Shown here one piece after another: positions 12,401 through 21,700 of a stretch of 44,443 bases of DNA. The stretch comes from Helochares maculicollis (Eukaryota; Arthropoda; Insecta; Coleoptera; Hydrophilidae): positions 1 to 44,443 of the forward strand of contig JAWQRO010000287.1 in assembly GCA_033557835.1 (NCBI GenBank), read 5' to 3'. The first letter of the stretch is position 1, and each line of letters starts with the position of its first letter. Both the position numbers and the translations under genes were made by a program. The notes beneath the pieces were generated by a model. The model had not been told where the DNA came from, searched no databases, and worked only from the letters and a program-made list of their open reading frames with translations.

Positions 12401-12664
12401 AACGGCCTCTTACAGCGCCAGTTAAGTGGGAAGAATACTTACGGAACCGTAGAAACGGAAAATCTAGGAGCTCCACAATATCCACCTCCGCAACATTCAC
12501 CACCACAACATCCACTTCCACCTCAGCATCCACCTCACTCGACTCCGGTAGTCCCGGCCAGCAACCCATTTATGTCAGGTACAAATCCGTTTAGACAGGA
12601 AGCCGTTCAACCCGCTCCGCAAGATACCTATTTGCATGGCACAGTGGACGACAGAACTTACTGA
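5111..12664 (+). CDS. VGlut: Vesicular glutamate transporter (VGluT), 3' five exons, 5' partial
   Basis: A 12-TM SLC17/MFS carrier that loads glutamate into synaptic vesicles using the proton electrochemical gradient. Coding exons: 5111-5344, 5399-5866, 5952-6326, 12150-12323, 12392-12664. All junctions are phase 0 with GT/AG ends, giving 507 residues before TGA at 12662. SLC17 signatures run in order: FWGYLLTQVPGG, VRVMQGFVEGVTYPACHG, APPLERSRLATLAF, VANFCRSWNFYLL, LPHLLMTIIVPSGG, NCGGFGMEA, NVNHLDIAPKYASILMG and FASGELQPWA; the last separates VGLUTs from phosphate-cotransporter relatives. Residues matching mammalian VGLUT2 Arg184, Glu191 and Arg322 are present; the His128 position is Asp, as I recall for fly VGlut. 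Roughly 100 N-terminal residues, including TM1, lie upstream of the window or were not found. The C-terminal tail is rich in Pro, Gln and His and has two NPF motifs. The ATG at 5120 is internal, not the start. Confidence 0.95.
5399..5866 (+). CDS. VGlut: VGluT exon B (TM4-TM7)
   Basis: Starts GVTYPACHGIW after TATTTCAG and ends at GAAGAA|GTAAGT, giving 156 residues. It holds the ERSRLATLAF loop, the GESNKTQAG cytosolic loop and FCRSW, the substrate-pathway Arg. An 85-bp intron follows. Confidence 0.95.
5952..6326 (+). CDS. VGlut: VGluT exon C (TM8-TM11)
   Basis: Starts NAIAGALPHLL after CTTTTCCAG and ends ITDKNH before GTAAGT, giving 125 residues. It contains NCGGFGMEA, SGFAISGFNVNHLDIAP and YASILMGMSNGIGT, the most conserved block of the family. 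Next coding exon is 5.8 kb away. Confidence 0.95.
6463..6494. repeat. (AT)n microsatellite followed by (CAT)4
   Basis: The AT run is followed by TATACACCATCATCATCATATAC. It lies at the 3' end of the minus-strand LINE remnant next to it, so on that strand TGATGATGATGG plus TA repeats may be the element's simple-repeat tail. Confidence 0.9.
6500..7330 (-). mobile_element. LINE remnant with internal deletion, in VGluT intron
   Basis: Read on the minus strand from about 7190 downward: TLYTMPLNIDRATRNP, GHDGVTAELLKLTGN (the 'APG.DGI..E.LK' motif), MAKNVFTKIILDYMQPN and FQSGFSTMDYI (reverse-transcriptase blocks). It then jumps straight to a C-terminal-like KWDRDIRKIEGKTWIIIANN and PWKKLREIYIAR. 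The catalytic palm region (Y.DD) is missing, so an internal deletion is likely. Stops and shifts are scattered through it. Opposite strand to the host gene. Confidence 0.7.
7331..12149 (+). other. Rest of VGluT 5.8-kb intron
   Basis: AT-rich sequence with only short chance ORFs; nothing recognised apart from the GC-richer island listed separately at 8760-9160. It ends in the acceptor TTGTTTTCAG before exon D. Confidence 0.7.
8760..9160. other. GC-richer island inside VGluT intron, function unknown
   Basis: About 400 bp stand out from the surrounding AT-rich intron, with several CG dinucleotides and a GGAGGCGGCGGCAG run near 8991. The longest frame is 65 codons on the plus strand (8911-9108) and has no recognisable domain. 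It could be a conserved enhancer, an alternative promoter or first exon, or an old insertion; the sequence alone does not decide. Confidence 0.35.
12150..12323 (+). CDS. VGlut: VGluT exon D (TM12 and start of tail)
   Basis: Starts SQEDWKKVFILAATVHF after TTTTCAG and ends VPIKRSP before GTAAGT, giving 58 residues. It contains the last membrane helix and the VGLUT-defining FASGELQPWA, then an acidic EEEKQW stretch in the cytosol. The next intron is 68 bp. Confidence 0.95.
12392..12664 (+). CDS. VGlut: VGluT exon E (cytosolic tail, stop)
   Basis: 90 residues plus TGA, after the acceptor GTCGTTTCAG. The tail has a PPPQHSPPQHP-type repeat (DNA 12473-12540) and two NPF motifs (12563-12571, 12584-12592), ending in DDRTY. 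No acidic dileucine motif is obvious. The final exon is inferred from an open frame in phase with exon D. Confidence 0.88.
   Translation, partial: TQSNGLLQRQLSGKNTYGTVETENLGAPQYPPPQHSPPQHPLPPQHPPHSTPVVPASNPFMSGTNPFRQEAVQPAPQDTYLHGTVDDRTY
12473..12540 (+). repeat. PPQH-coding minisatellite in VGluT tail
   Basis: Roughly 15-bp units of the form CCACCNCARCAT, four or so diverged copies, translating to repeated Pro-Pro-Gln-His. It stays in frame, so repeat-number changes would alter tail length only. Confidence 0.8.
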
Positions 12665-13240
12665 ACCCTTTAACAAAGATTGTAAAATGAAAATGCCTTG
12701 TAATTAGGAATTTAAGAAGAAGATAGACATGCTGTAGTTGTACAGGTCGCTCTTTCTGGGCGATCTGAGGCCTCACAGGTCATTTCAGCCCGCCCAAAAC
12801 GAGTCCGTTTATTTATGAGTTCCACTACCGAAATAGGGTACTAAAAATATTTAGATACGCTAAAATATCAGCAATTGTTAGCAAAGGCACTCTGTATAAA
12901 ATGTCAATTTTAATATAAATTTGTTATTTATACTAAAAAAATATTTATTCTGATAGCTGTATAGAGTTATTTAACAAAAAAGAATCTAATCATGATATTG
13001 AGATGAGAACTTGCGAGGAGCTATTCCCTATTAGATAGATTTCAATTCGATCCTTTTGTGTATATACGTTACGGATTGTTGATCAATTGCTGTTAATTTC
13101 TAGAGTGTTTATTTCTAAAGCGTTTATTTCTGATTCGGTGGTTTTATACCTGTTTATTACAGATTCATTGTTACATAATTTGTTGATTTCTGATTCGTTA
13201 GTTTTAAAAGTATTTATTCTGTTGTTTTAATTATATAAAG
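12665..13240 (+). other. Probable VGluT 3' UTR, start
   Basis: Non-coding sequence following the stop. From about 13105 to 13225 a diverged repeat of TGTTTATTTCTGATTCG plus GGTTTTA occurs about three times. No AATAAA was found close after the stop; candidates lie at 13560-13565, 15116-15121 and 15439-15444, so the transcript end is uncertain. Confidence 0.45.
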
Positions 13241-13248
13241 ACTCAATT

Positions 13249-13761
13249 CTTGCCATCTAAAATTCGGTCTGCTTTTAGTATAAGCCTCCAGATGAGCTGA
13301 CGAGATGAATACAGCGCACTTTCTTATTTGCAGGGCCGGAAGTAGGGGAAAATGGGCCCTCCCACCCTCCTATTTCAACTTCAACTCAAAACCAACTTCC
13401 AAATAATAAACAAAAAGTTCCTAGCTCATCACCCAATAAACAGAACGCTAAAAGAAAAAGAACACAAACACACTCACCTCCTAGCCTAAAAAGAAGAAGA
13501 AAGCTACCTTATAAAGACTTTGGTACTCCTCTTCCTCTTATGGGAGCATTCAGTAATCAATAAATAAACAATCGTGCTCAACTAGGGTGCCGAAATTGAG
13601 CCTTTAGGTACTCTCAAAGAAATAGATTTTAGTATTTCGTTCGCGCTTGATCCGGAGGCCTTATGCGTGTCTTCTCATTTAGTATGTCGCTTCTTACGTA
13701 TGTTATACTGTAGCGAAGAAATTTTATATTGATCTTTACAAGTTGAATTTTAGATGGTAAG
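13249..13761. repeat. 17-bp inverted repeats flanking a small ORF
   Basis: CTTGCCATCTAAAATTC at 13249-13265 is the reverse complement of 13745-13761 with one mismatch. The enclosed 480 bp includes the 76-codon frame at 13334-13563. This could be a small element with terminal repeats or a structured RNA stem; no target-site duplication was established. Confidence 0.4.
13334..13563 (+). CDS. 76-codon basic open frame, possible alternative VGluT last exon
   Basis: Just after a good splice acceptor (TTCTTATTTGCAG, ending 13333) the frame GPEVGENGPSHPPIS... runs open to TAA at 13561. It is rich in Pro, Ser, Lys and Arg (KRKRTQTHSPP, LKRRRK) and ends PLPLMGAFSNQ, with AATAAA overlapping the stop. 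It has no ATG near its start, so it would be an exon or a fragment. A donor-like CAG|GTACAA at 12578/12579 in VGluT exon E has the matching phase (G + GG). Against this, it may be a piece of a transposon ORF. Not recognised. Confidence 0.3.
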
Positions 13762-16670
13762 AGTTACGACTGGAATAATCAAAATTTACCGATGGGTTTG
13801 CGACTGTAATTTATTAATCTAAGTACTTATATTAAAGAATATATAAAAATAAATTTTTGAGGCGAAATCCTCAAGGCTGTGCTGACAATAATTAACGGTA
13901 GGGCGCCGAGGCGTCTTATCTGAAATCGTTGATAATAAACGAGATAATAATTAGTATATTATATGTATGAATGTGTTCGTCGTTGGTATAAAAAGAGCAA
14001 AGGAAGATACGAAAAGTACAAAGGTCGGAATTTAGGGCGCGAAACTCTATTATACGGTGTATTAAAAATGATAAAGTTTGGTATACATATATAGTAGTTT
14101 AAAAAATTTGACTGTATACCAAAGTTAAACTGACTGACTTTAATAGCTAGACTTTTTTCTGGGGAGACATATCATGAGCACGACTAAACTGAACAATTCC
14201 TAGTCTGAACTAACGGAGAAATTCCAAGCAATACGATTTAATACTATCTAAAGAAGCGAGGCTAGATGGACTTATAAAGACAATAAGACGTATACAGTCA
14301 AATTTGTTTGTTAAGTAGCTAATACTTTATATTATATACCTTAGCACAAATCTAAGTATCTAGAATGACTGTGCATTACAATGGTAACTAGTAAGAAAAA
14401 CAATAATTTTCCTTAAGAGCAGTATTATCATGTACATAGGAATTTCGTTTAGGGAACATTTCATTTCAGAAATATTACTAAATGTAAATTGTGGATACTA
14501 TAGCGTAAGAGGAACTAAATAATTTCTAATTAAAATAGTCTAAGTCTAGGCCATAATTCACGTTTCGTTTGCATTTGTTTATGTTTCACTTGAGTAGCTT
14601 AGCTTAACGTTTCAGGCTACAACCTTAACGATTGTTTCATGAATTCTGTAAATACATGCCGACGCTTCATCCATTGCTTAGAAGCGTGGAAAACAAGCGA
14701 TGTTCTTTCTGTAAGAAAATGGTAGCAGAATCAGAGCCGTCAGGCCGCAAATTTTTACTTTATATTTTCTATTGATTAACGTATAACTGTCTATAATTTG
14801 CGGATGCGTCGAACTCTATCTATATCTCTCTCTGGTCAATATATGCGTAAATGTAGATTATCGTTTAAAACAGCAATATAGCTTTTAGCTAATACAATTA
14901 CGATTTATTTCTAGTTTAAACAATCTGATAGGTTTCATGTTAAAATCAACTTTTCTAACCACTAATTTTAAGACTCAGGTAAGGCCCATGTGGAGTTTAG
15001 AAGTAATGAGCTAGATTTTAGCAACACTGCCACCTGTTCACAAATTAAAAAAACAGATTTTGTGAAAAATTTCGTTTTAACATGAAATCCAATATTAGAG
15101 CTGTAGTGTAGAGGCAATAAAGAAAATATAAATGATAAACGATAAATTTCAATGTTTTAAGCATCTCCATGTCTTTATATGTGATTCATTTTATAATAAA
15201 AAAAATACAAAATGCATGTAGAGAAATGTATTATCTAAATAAGAACTGCTGCGTTTCAAATTGTAAACGTACCCGAAATGTACACAGTTTAACCGTAAAT
15301 ATTCAAATATAGATTTGTGCAATATTTGTTGATGAAATACTCTTCATGTACATTATTCTCATGTGTGACGTACCTTAACTTCAAAATAACAAAATGATAT
15401 AAATTAAAAGTGATTGATGTATAAAATATAGTGTATAAAATAAACCATTCTGTTACACAGATATTGTTTTTATTTAATTGTTACAGCTTTTTCGTTTTCT
15501 ATGTGCTGCAGTCAAAGTGAATTGCTAAGATAATAATTATCTAATTAACCGGTAGAAGTTAGCTATTCTTTTTCAGCTATTGTATTTCATTTCATACGGT
15601 AGCAAATATTTACTTCTATTTGTTAGGCAACCAAACTTACTAGTCTGTGTCGCTTGACAGAGCTCTGAAATATTTGACAAATGTAGAATCTATTGTTTCT
15701 GCACAAATCTGGAAAACTATTTCTAGAAGATTTATATTATATTAAAGTAGTAGTCGCGAATTAAGTGAAAGTAAACAGAAACCTGCATTTTGAAAATTGA
15801 TTTATGTATATAACTAATAAGCCAAAGCTTGAAGTAACTAATTAATAATGCAACATCAAACATCATCATGTATGGTATTCATGAACTAATTTGCACAATT
15901 TAATCTGTTGATAGCAATACTTAATAATATAAGAACAATAAATTAACTTTAATAAAATAGTAAATTGGAAGCATTTTTCATAGCTTAGTAATTTTTTGCA
16001 GAGCATTTTATATTTAATAAAATATTAGTAAAAACTCAATTGGTACGCCTTTAATATTAATAGATAAACTTGAAATTTTCTCATATTATTTACTTATTTA
16101 TGATTTCTCTGTACAAATCGTGATTTTTAAACATTCTAGTGCATAAGTGTGTTTTGGTTAGACAAGATATATCTTTAGTTTTCTTTCGAAAGTTTTCAGC
16201 CCTTTAAACATTTATTTAAAATTAAGATCATACATCCAAATCAGCGTATCAAATTTATGTGGTTCCAGGGAAGTGTTCACTACACTTAGACAATTTTTCT
16301 TAACAACATATAATAAATATATTTTCATCTAGGGCAAATATCTTAAGGGAATTAAATATCTGGAACTCGATTATCAGCAATTGTTAGCGAAATGTTTGTA
16401 AATGTTTGCACTCACAATGAAAGAAGTATAATGCCTTTTATTTTGTATAAAAAATATGTTCTTACAAATTAAATTGTAGAAACAACGCACGAAACCTACT
16501 GGTCGCATTTTTCTTCATCTTAGCAAGGTATTTCGTTCGTGATAAAAGATCATTAACGAAACTTTGAATTGATATATATTTTCAATTTTTCTCAATAGTT
16601 TTCTGGATTCTAGATGAAATTTAGCAAATCAATTCTAGTTTAAGCTTTTCGTACAAAAGCTACTTACGAT
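13762..16670. other. VGluT 3' UTR/intergenic, no gene seen
   Basis: AT-rich, with no reading frame worth calling. AATAAA hexamers at 15116 and 15439 could end a long VGluT transcript. A TATAAAAAG occurs at about 13988, but nothing recognisable follows it. Confidence 0.5.
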
Positions 16671-16679
16671 TAACTTACG

Positions 16680-17890
16680 AGAGGAGCATCAGAGGAAATC
16701 ATTTCAAGAAAGCCTGAGGCAAATAGACGACGAAGACATCAATACTAATGAAGACTAAGAAACAAACAGCCCGGCTTAGATATTAGATTTAGATTTGAAT
16801 TTCAAAAGTAGTATTTATGTAAACTTGCATAGGTACAGAGTAGCCTAATTTGAAGCATTCGCCTTTAGAGACAATAAATATGAAAGCCAACATGTAAACA
16901 AACCAGCAAGACAATTATTTCATGTTTTCCAACGTGTAAATAATAGACCTAAATAGTAGAATGGGGAATTATATGAACGAGAATATAGTGAGAAGACCAT
17001 ATAAACAACAATAATTAGCATACTTTGCCATAACTGGAAAATGAAGATTCTTATGAATAGCTAATAACATAAAGATGCAACAACTTAACTTTACAATTGG
17101 TGTCAATCAAAGTTCTGCCCTGTTACCACTGTTTTTCATGCTGGTTTTGAATGATATTAACAGAAATTGGTTGAATGCAAAGATGGACCGATACAGCATG
17201 GGCTCAGATTGAAGGTCCTAACACATAACAATTTATTCAAATGAAGAATCAGTAATCGAGGTCAACTGAAAAATTCAAGACAAAATTTGACAGGTTCAAG
17301 TATTTAGGATCAATCATTAATTCTAATGGAATGATCTTCTAAAATATCTGCAATCACATCAAACGTTTCTAACTTAAATGGCGCAAATTAACCAGTCTGT
17401 CATGCAGTGTTGGTATCAGTCAATCCATAAAACTCGTCTATTGCACAATGATCAGACTATATGCACTGTATGGATCGGAATTTTTAACTTAAGCCAAAAA
17501 CTGCGAGAGTATACTGACTATAATGCAGACCACAAAGCTAAAATAGAAGACAGAACCGACTTATAAGAACCCCGTGCAAAAACCGCCAGCAAAGAAATAT
17601 TTTGTGTAAACCATGTTTGTAATAAGATAAGAGAGTCTTAATTGACGTGGTACAGATATCTCATCAATGCCAGTCAATACAACCTAGCATATACGAGCTT
17701 TGTATTTAATGTGTTAGCACAAAGACCCAAAGGACGACCCAAATAATACTAGGTCGACACCATCCATCCAGCTCTGCACACAGGCCTTCGCCCACTCAAC
17801 GTAACAAATAGCGAACTAAATCCCCAAACGAACGGATTCGGCAACATTGTGGTATTAAAGCCAAAAAGATGAAGAGGAGACCGATCTGAG
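16680..17890 (+). mobile_element. LINE (non-LTR) remnant, reverse transcriptase C-terminal half
   Basis: Plus-strand pieces in the correct order: GVNQSSALLPLFFMLVLNDI (17098-17160, the G.kQG..LSP.LF.l...i motif), FKYLGSIINSNG (about 17297), RLYALYGSEFLT (about 17454) and a VLAQRPKGRPK block (about 17710) typical of the region near the C-terminus. Stops and shifts throughout; the catalytic Y.DD segment is not readable. Orientation is opposite to the lipase and it lies between the two genes. Confidence 0.7.
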
Positions 17891-18583
17891 TTGATAAAAC
17901 ATAGTGAACTAAAACTTACCAAGAAATACTACCGCCATGTAATATTCATTTACAGCATTGCGATTTTAGCAGGTAATTTTAATGTTTCAAGTTGCATGAC
18001 CATAATGTGTATATTTTGGCAGCAGGTGGTAAAAAAGACATTAAATTTATGCGATAGTTTTTGGTTGGTGCTCTATAAAATATGAGAAGAAAAAAGCAAG
18101 ATTTTCGGCATATTTTACATTTTTCATCATATAAAATCATAAATATGATTTTCATGCGAGAAAAAAAATTAGTCGATGTGTATTGATAGAATGCTAGTGT
18201 CAAAATAGTTTGCAAAATTTTCATGTGCCAATTTTGGTAATAAAGAAGCATCACACTTTATTATGACTAATAAAAAGTACGTTGTCAAAGACGTATCAGT
18301 AGTAAATTGTTTGAGCACAAACAGTGACAAAGATTATCTTCATATTAGTGTGAAAATATCAACTTGATATAGCCACAACCATTTGTCACTTCTAGAGAAC
18401 TGAAAGATAATCTCCATTAAAACGGCTAGATCTTAGACAATTAATTAAAGCTAGAAGCTAACCTTTAAATAGAGAAGCCAAACAAGAGAAAAGAGATTAG
18501 GGAAAATATTATAGTAACCCAAATCCAGTAACCGACAAAATTTAAACAAGAAAGTGAAATGTGTAAACGACAAAAAGGCGAAG

Positions 18584-18607
18584 TTTATTTTTTTGAAAAA
18601 TTTTATT
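18584..18607 (-). terminator. Lipase polyadenylation signals
   Basis: Two AATAAA hexamers on the minus strand (18607-18602 and 18589-18584), about 56 and 74 bp past the lipase stop codon, are well placed for 3' end formation. Confidence 0.6.
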
Positions 18608-18662
18608 TACCTAAGAAAAAAGACATTCTCACAAATAAATTATTATCCTATCTAATGGCAAT

Positions 18663-18798
18663 TTACAATGCAAAAAAGCGATCGATAATGCGACCTTTGT
18701 CAACGCCACGTTTTCTTCGCTTTCTTACTGGACTAGTCGGCTTCCCTTGGGCAAAAGGCGGATCTGGATTTGTGGAAACATAGTAGACTCCTCTGGCC
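18663..18798 (-). CDS. Lipase exon 5 (C-terminus)
   Basis: Acceptor TATATTTTAG precedes 18798 and the stop TAA is at 18665-18663. It encodes ARGVYYVSTNPDPPFAQG, the usual end of the lipase domain, then an extension with a hexabasic RKRRKR run and IIDRFFAL. Confidence 0.9.
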
Positions 18799-21700
18799 CT
18801 AAAATATAGATATGTGATTTTTCAAACAAACTGCAACAATTTAAAATGCTTACTTATGAGTGACGTGCTCGCCCATCAGCACAAAATCATGTTCAGCTGG
18901 ACTACAAACTCCTATTAGATAGCTGATCAAGTTGGGACATGGATACGCCCAAAATCCTTTTGGTGTGATTATAGACTCGATGAAGTAAGGTGTGACTTTA
19001 GTGTGATCGCAAGCCAGGGTTTCTGTAGTAAAATGAAATCGCTTAGACAATCAAAATGTAAGTATTGATATGAAGTTATTTTCCAGTTTTTGTAAGCCGT
19101 AGTTCTTCTCAAAATTACTTATAACCTTAATCTATTAGTGTTTCACTATATTTCTTAGCTGTGGTATCAAAACAGCCGTTAACTAAATAAAATATTCTCT
19201 GAGGACTCATTCGAAGTTTTTATTACAAATGCATTTTTATAACTTTATTATACAACTCTGCATGTTAGATATATGGACAGCAATTTCCATCAAGGATTCA
19301 CATTTTTTAATTTACTATAAAAACAGGACAACTTTAATTTTCTACAACGAAATGTAAGGTAAATAGCTTTTTAATTAAGCAGATCAGTTAAAATATGATG
19401 GAATACATTAAATCTTGTATTGAAGCTTTATATCATTTATTTCTTAAGTTATCCAAATATACCTATCAATAATACAATATTAAAAACTAAGCTATCACAA
19501 ATTTCATATTTATGCTAACGTATTAAATGAAGATATGTCTATTTTCATTAACTTTTCATTATATTATCGTAAGTTATCTAATCATTGCAAGAATAGTAAA
19601 TAAATAATAAATTTCCCTCGATTTTATTTTTTTACATTTTATTACATTTTCGTAGATTTTTTTAATCTTCAAACAAAAGAATATTGAATCAGTTTATTCA
19701 GTTCAAATTACAATCCTTGAACACTTGTGATGTAAAGTTAGAAAGATGTTGTTTAGAAAATATAATCATTTTTGTCCCGACAATTAAATAGCAGGGAGTA
19801 AATGCGTAATTAGAAGAGTATACATATTCTCAGAGAATAAATTTTGCGTAACTAAACTGTCATGTAAAACAATAATTCCTGATTATTACTGTTCCAAAAG
19901 TTTTTGGTTCGTTACAAAGCAACAAGAAATACATTTTGATGTACGCAACTAATCTACGATTCATAGTTTCTGCACAAAGAATTTTTTAGACATGTCCGAT
20001 GCAATTTATCGCATCAAATGAAAATATTTTAACAATAAATGCATAATGATATTTAGAACCAAACTATTGGATGAAAATTGGGAGAAATTATATGATATTG
20101 TACACTCAACTATAAACAACCAGTGTAAATATTTTATAAACACTTTTAGCCAAATATATAAAAAGGAATTTTAATTATAAAAACCGTAATACAAGAAATA
20201 AACCATTAATAAAAACATAAAAGAATGCAAAAGACAATTGAATATACTACTTCTAGTTTCAAGGTATGTACAAAAAATTAAAGAAAACAAAAACGAAAAC
20301 ATGACTATAAACTTTTAATGGATGACAATCAAAATGGGTATTAAAACTTGGTAATATGTGCAAATGCAATGAAATGAAATAAATGATATTAAAGATTTTT
20401 ACAAAATCAATTTTCAATCAACTGGTAAAACGAAATGAAATGTTTAAATGATTTTTTTAGAACATCAACTGCAAGATTTAAAGATTAAGACCATCATACA
20501 ATTTCATTAAATATTGAAAATGATGGCAAAACAATGTTTTTGATTAGGTAAATAGTTTCGATTTGACAAAATTTTTAAAAGAAATGAAAAAAAAATTACT
20601 CCAGTGGCTCAGATAAAATTGCAAACAATATGTTGAGGGCAGCTATTAATGAGATACTTGAATCATTTTGTTTTATTGTATATAACTAATATAATAGCTT
20701 CTGCAGTAAAGAATCATTAGAACCATTTTCATAGTATTGGGATCACGTTATGATGGAAAGATTTTTAGGTGCTATCAGCTCGAGTTTATCAAATCAAGAT
20801 CTGTAAATAAAGCAATAGCAGATTATATACAAAGTAGTATTGAAAACTTGAATAATTAATTAACGTGTGGGAAAGTTTTATTATATCAGTGTAAGTCTGA
20901 ATTTTTGTTGGAAAAATTGAAAAAATATGGTATGCGAGGAGTCCCTCCAAACTATTTTAAATCCTATTTGAAAGACAACAGCCAAGTACAAATTAAAAGT
21001 GAGTTGGGTAGATAGAGATCAAATCTTATCACATCGAATTTGGATAAAGTATAGAAGTATAATGATTAGGAGTTAGTTGTCTTTGTGACTTAATAAAAGA
21101 CCTTTATTGTATCTGAAAATTCGCAAATTTCAAGTTAATAATCTTGCAAATCACAATAAGACTAAGTTTATTATTAAAGAAAAACATGCCCAAAAATTTC
21201 AAAATAAATAAACATTTGGCAAATAAATTCAATAACAAGTCTAAACTTTTGGGGGTTCTTTCGGAAGAAAATTTTTTATGGTCATTACATATTGAAATAC
21301 TAGCTTGCATATTAAATAAGACATGGTACACAATAAGGTACTCAAACAGATATTTGAATTATGATATACTCTTCTTGCTATATAGTTCAAACTTTGCGCC
21401 AGTATTGGAATACAACATTCAATGCAGAGAAGTAAAAAAAACTTGTTAGCAGTTGAATTAATCTACATTTATGAATTCACTTATTAAAAAAATAAGGAAA
21501 ATTTTACAAAGTACAAAACTAGGTTTATGAGAAATATCACATGTAGTTATCCAATACAGGGACTAAGTCTTCCTAAAAGCGTATTCTTCTATTATGCAAT
21601 GAAGTATTTTAATATACTCTTAAATAGATTTAAAGAAATAAATATGACAAAAATATTTAACAATTTTTAGTTCTGATCAAACCATGAATAGTAAATGAGT

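Noticed and set aside
12180..12569. 129-codon minus-strand ORF
   Set aside because: It lies antisense to VGluT exons D and E and is open only because of their codon composition.
13984..14070. Core promoter at GGTATAAAAAGAGC
   Set aside because: A TATA-like string alone in AT-rich DNA; no gene or element follows it.
18559..18783. 74-codon plus-strand ORF
   Set aside because: Antisense to the lipase last exon; no features of its own.
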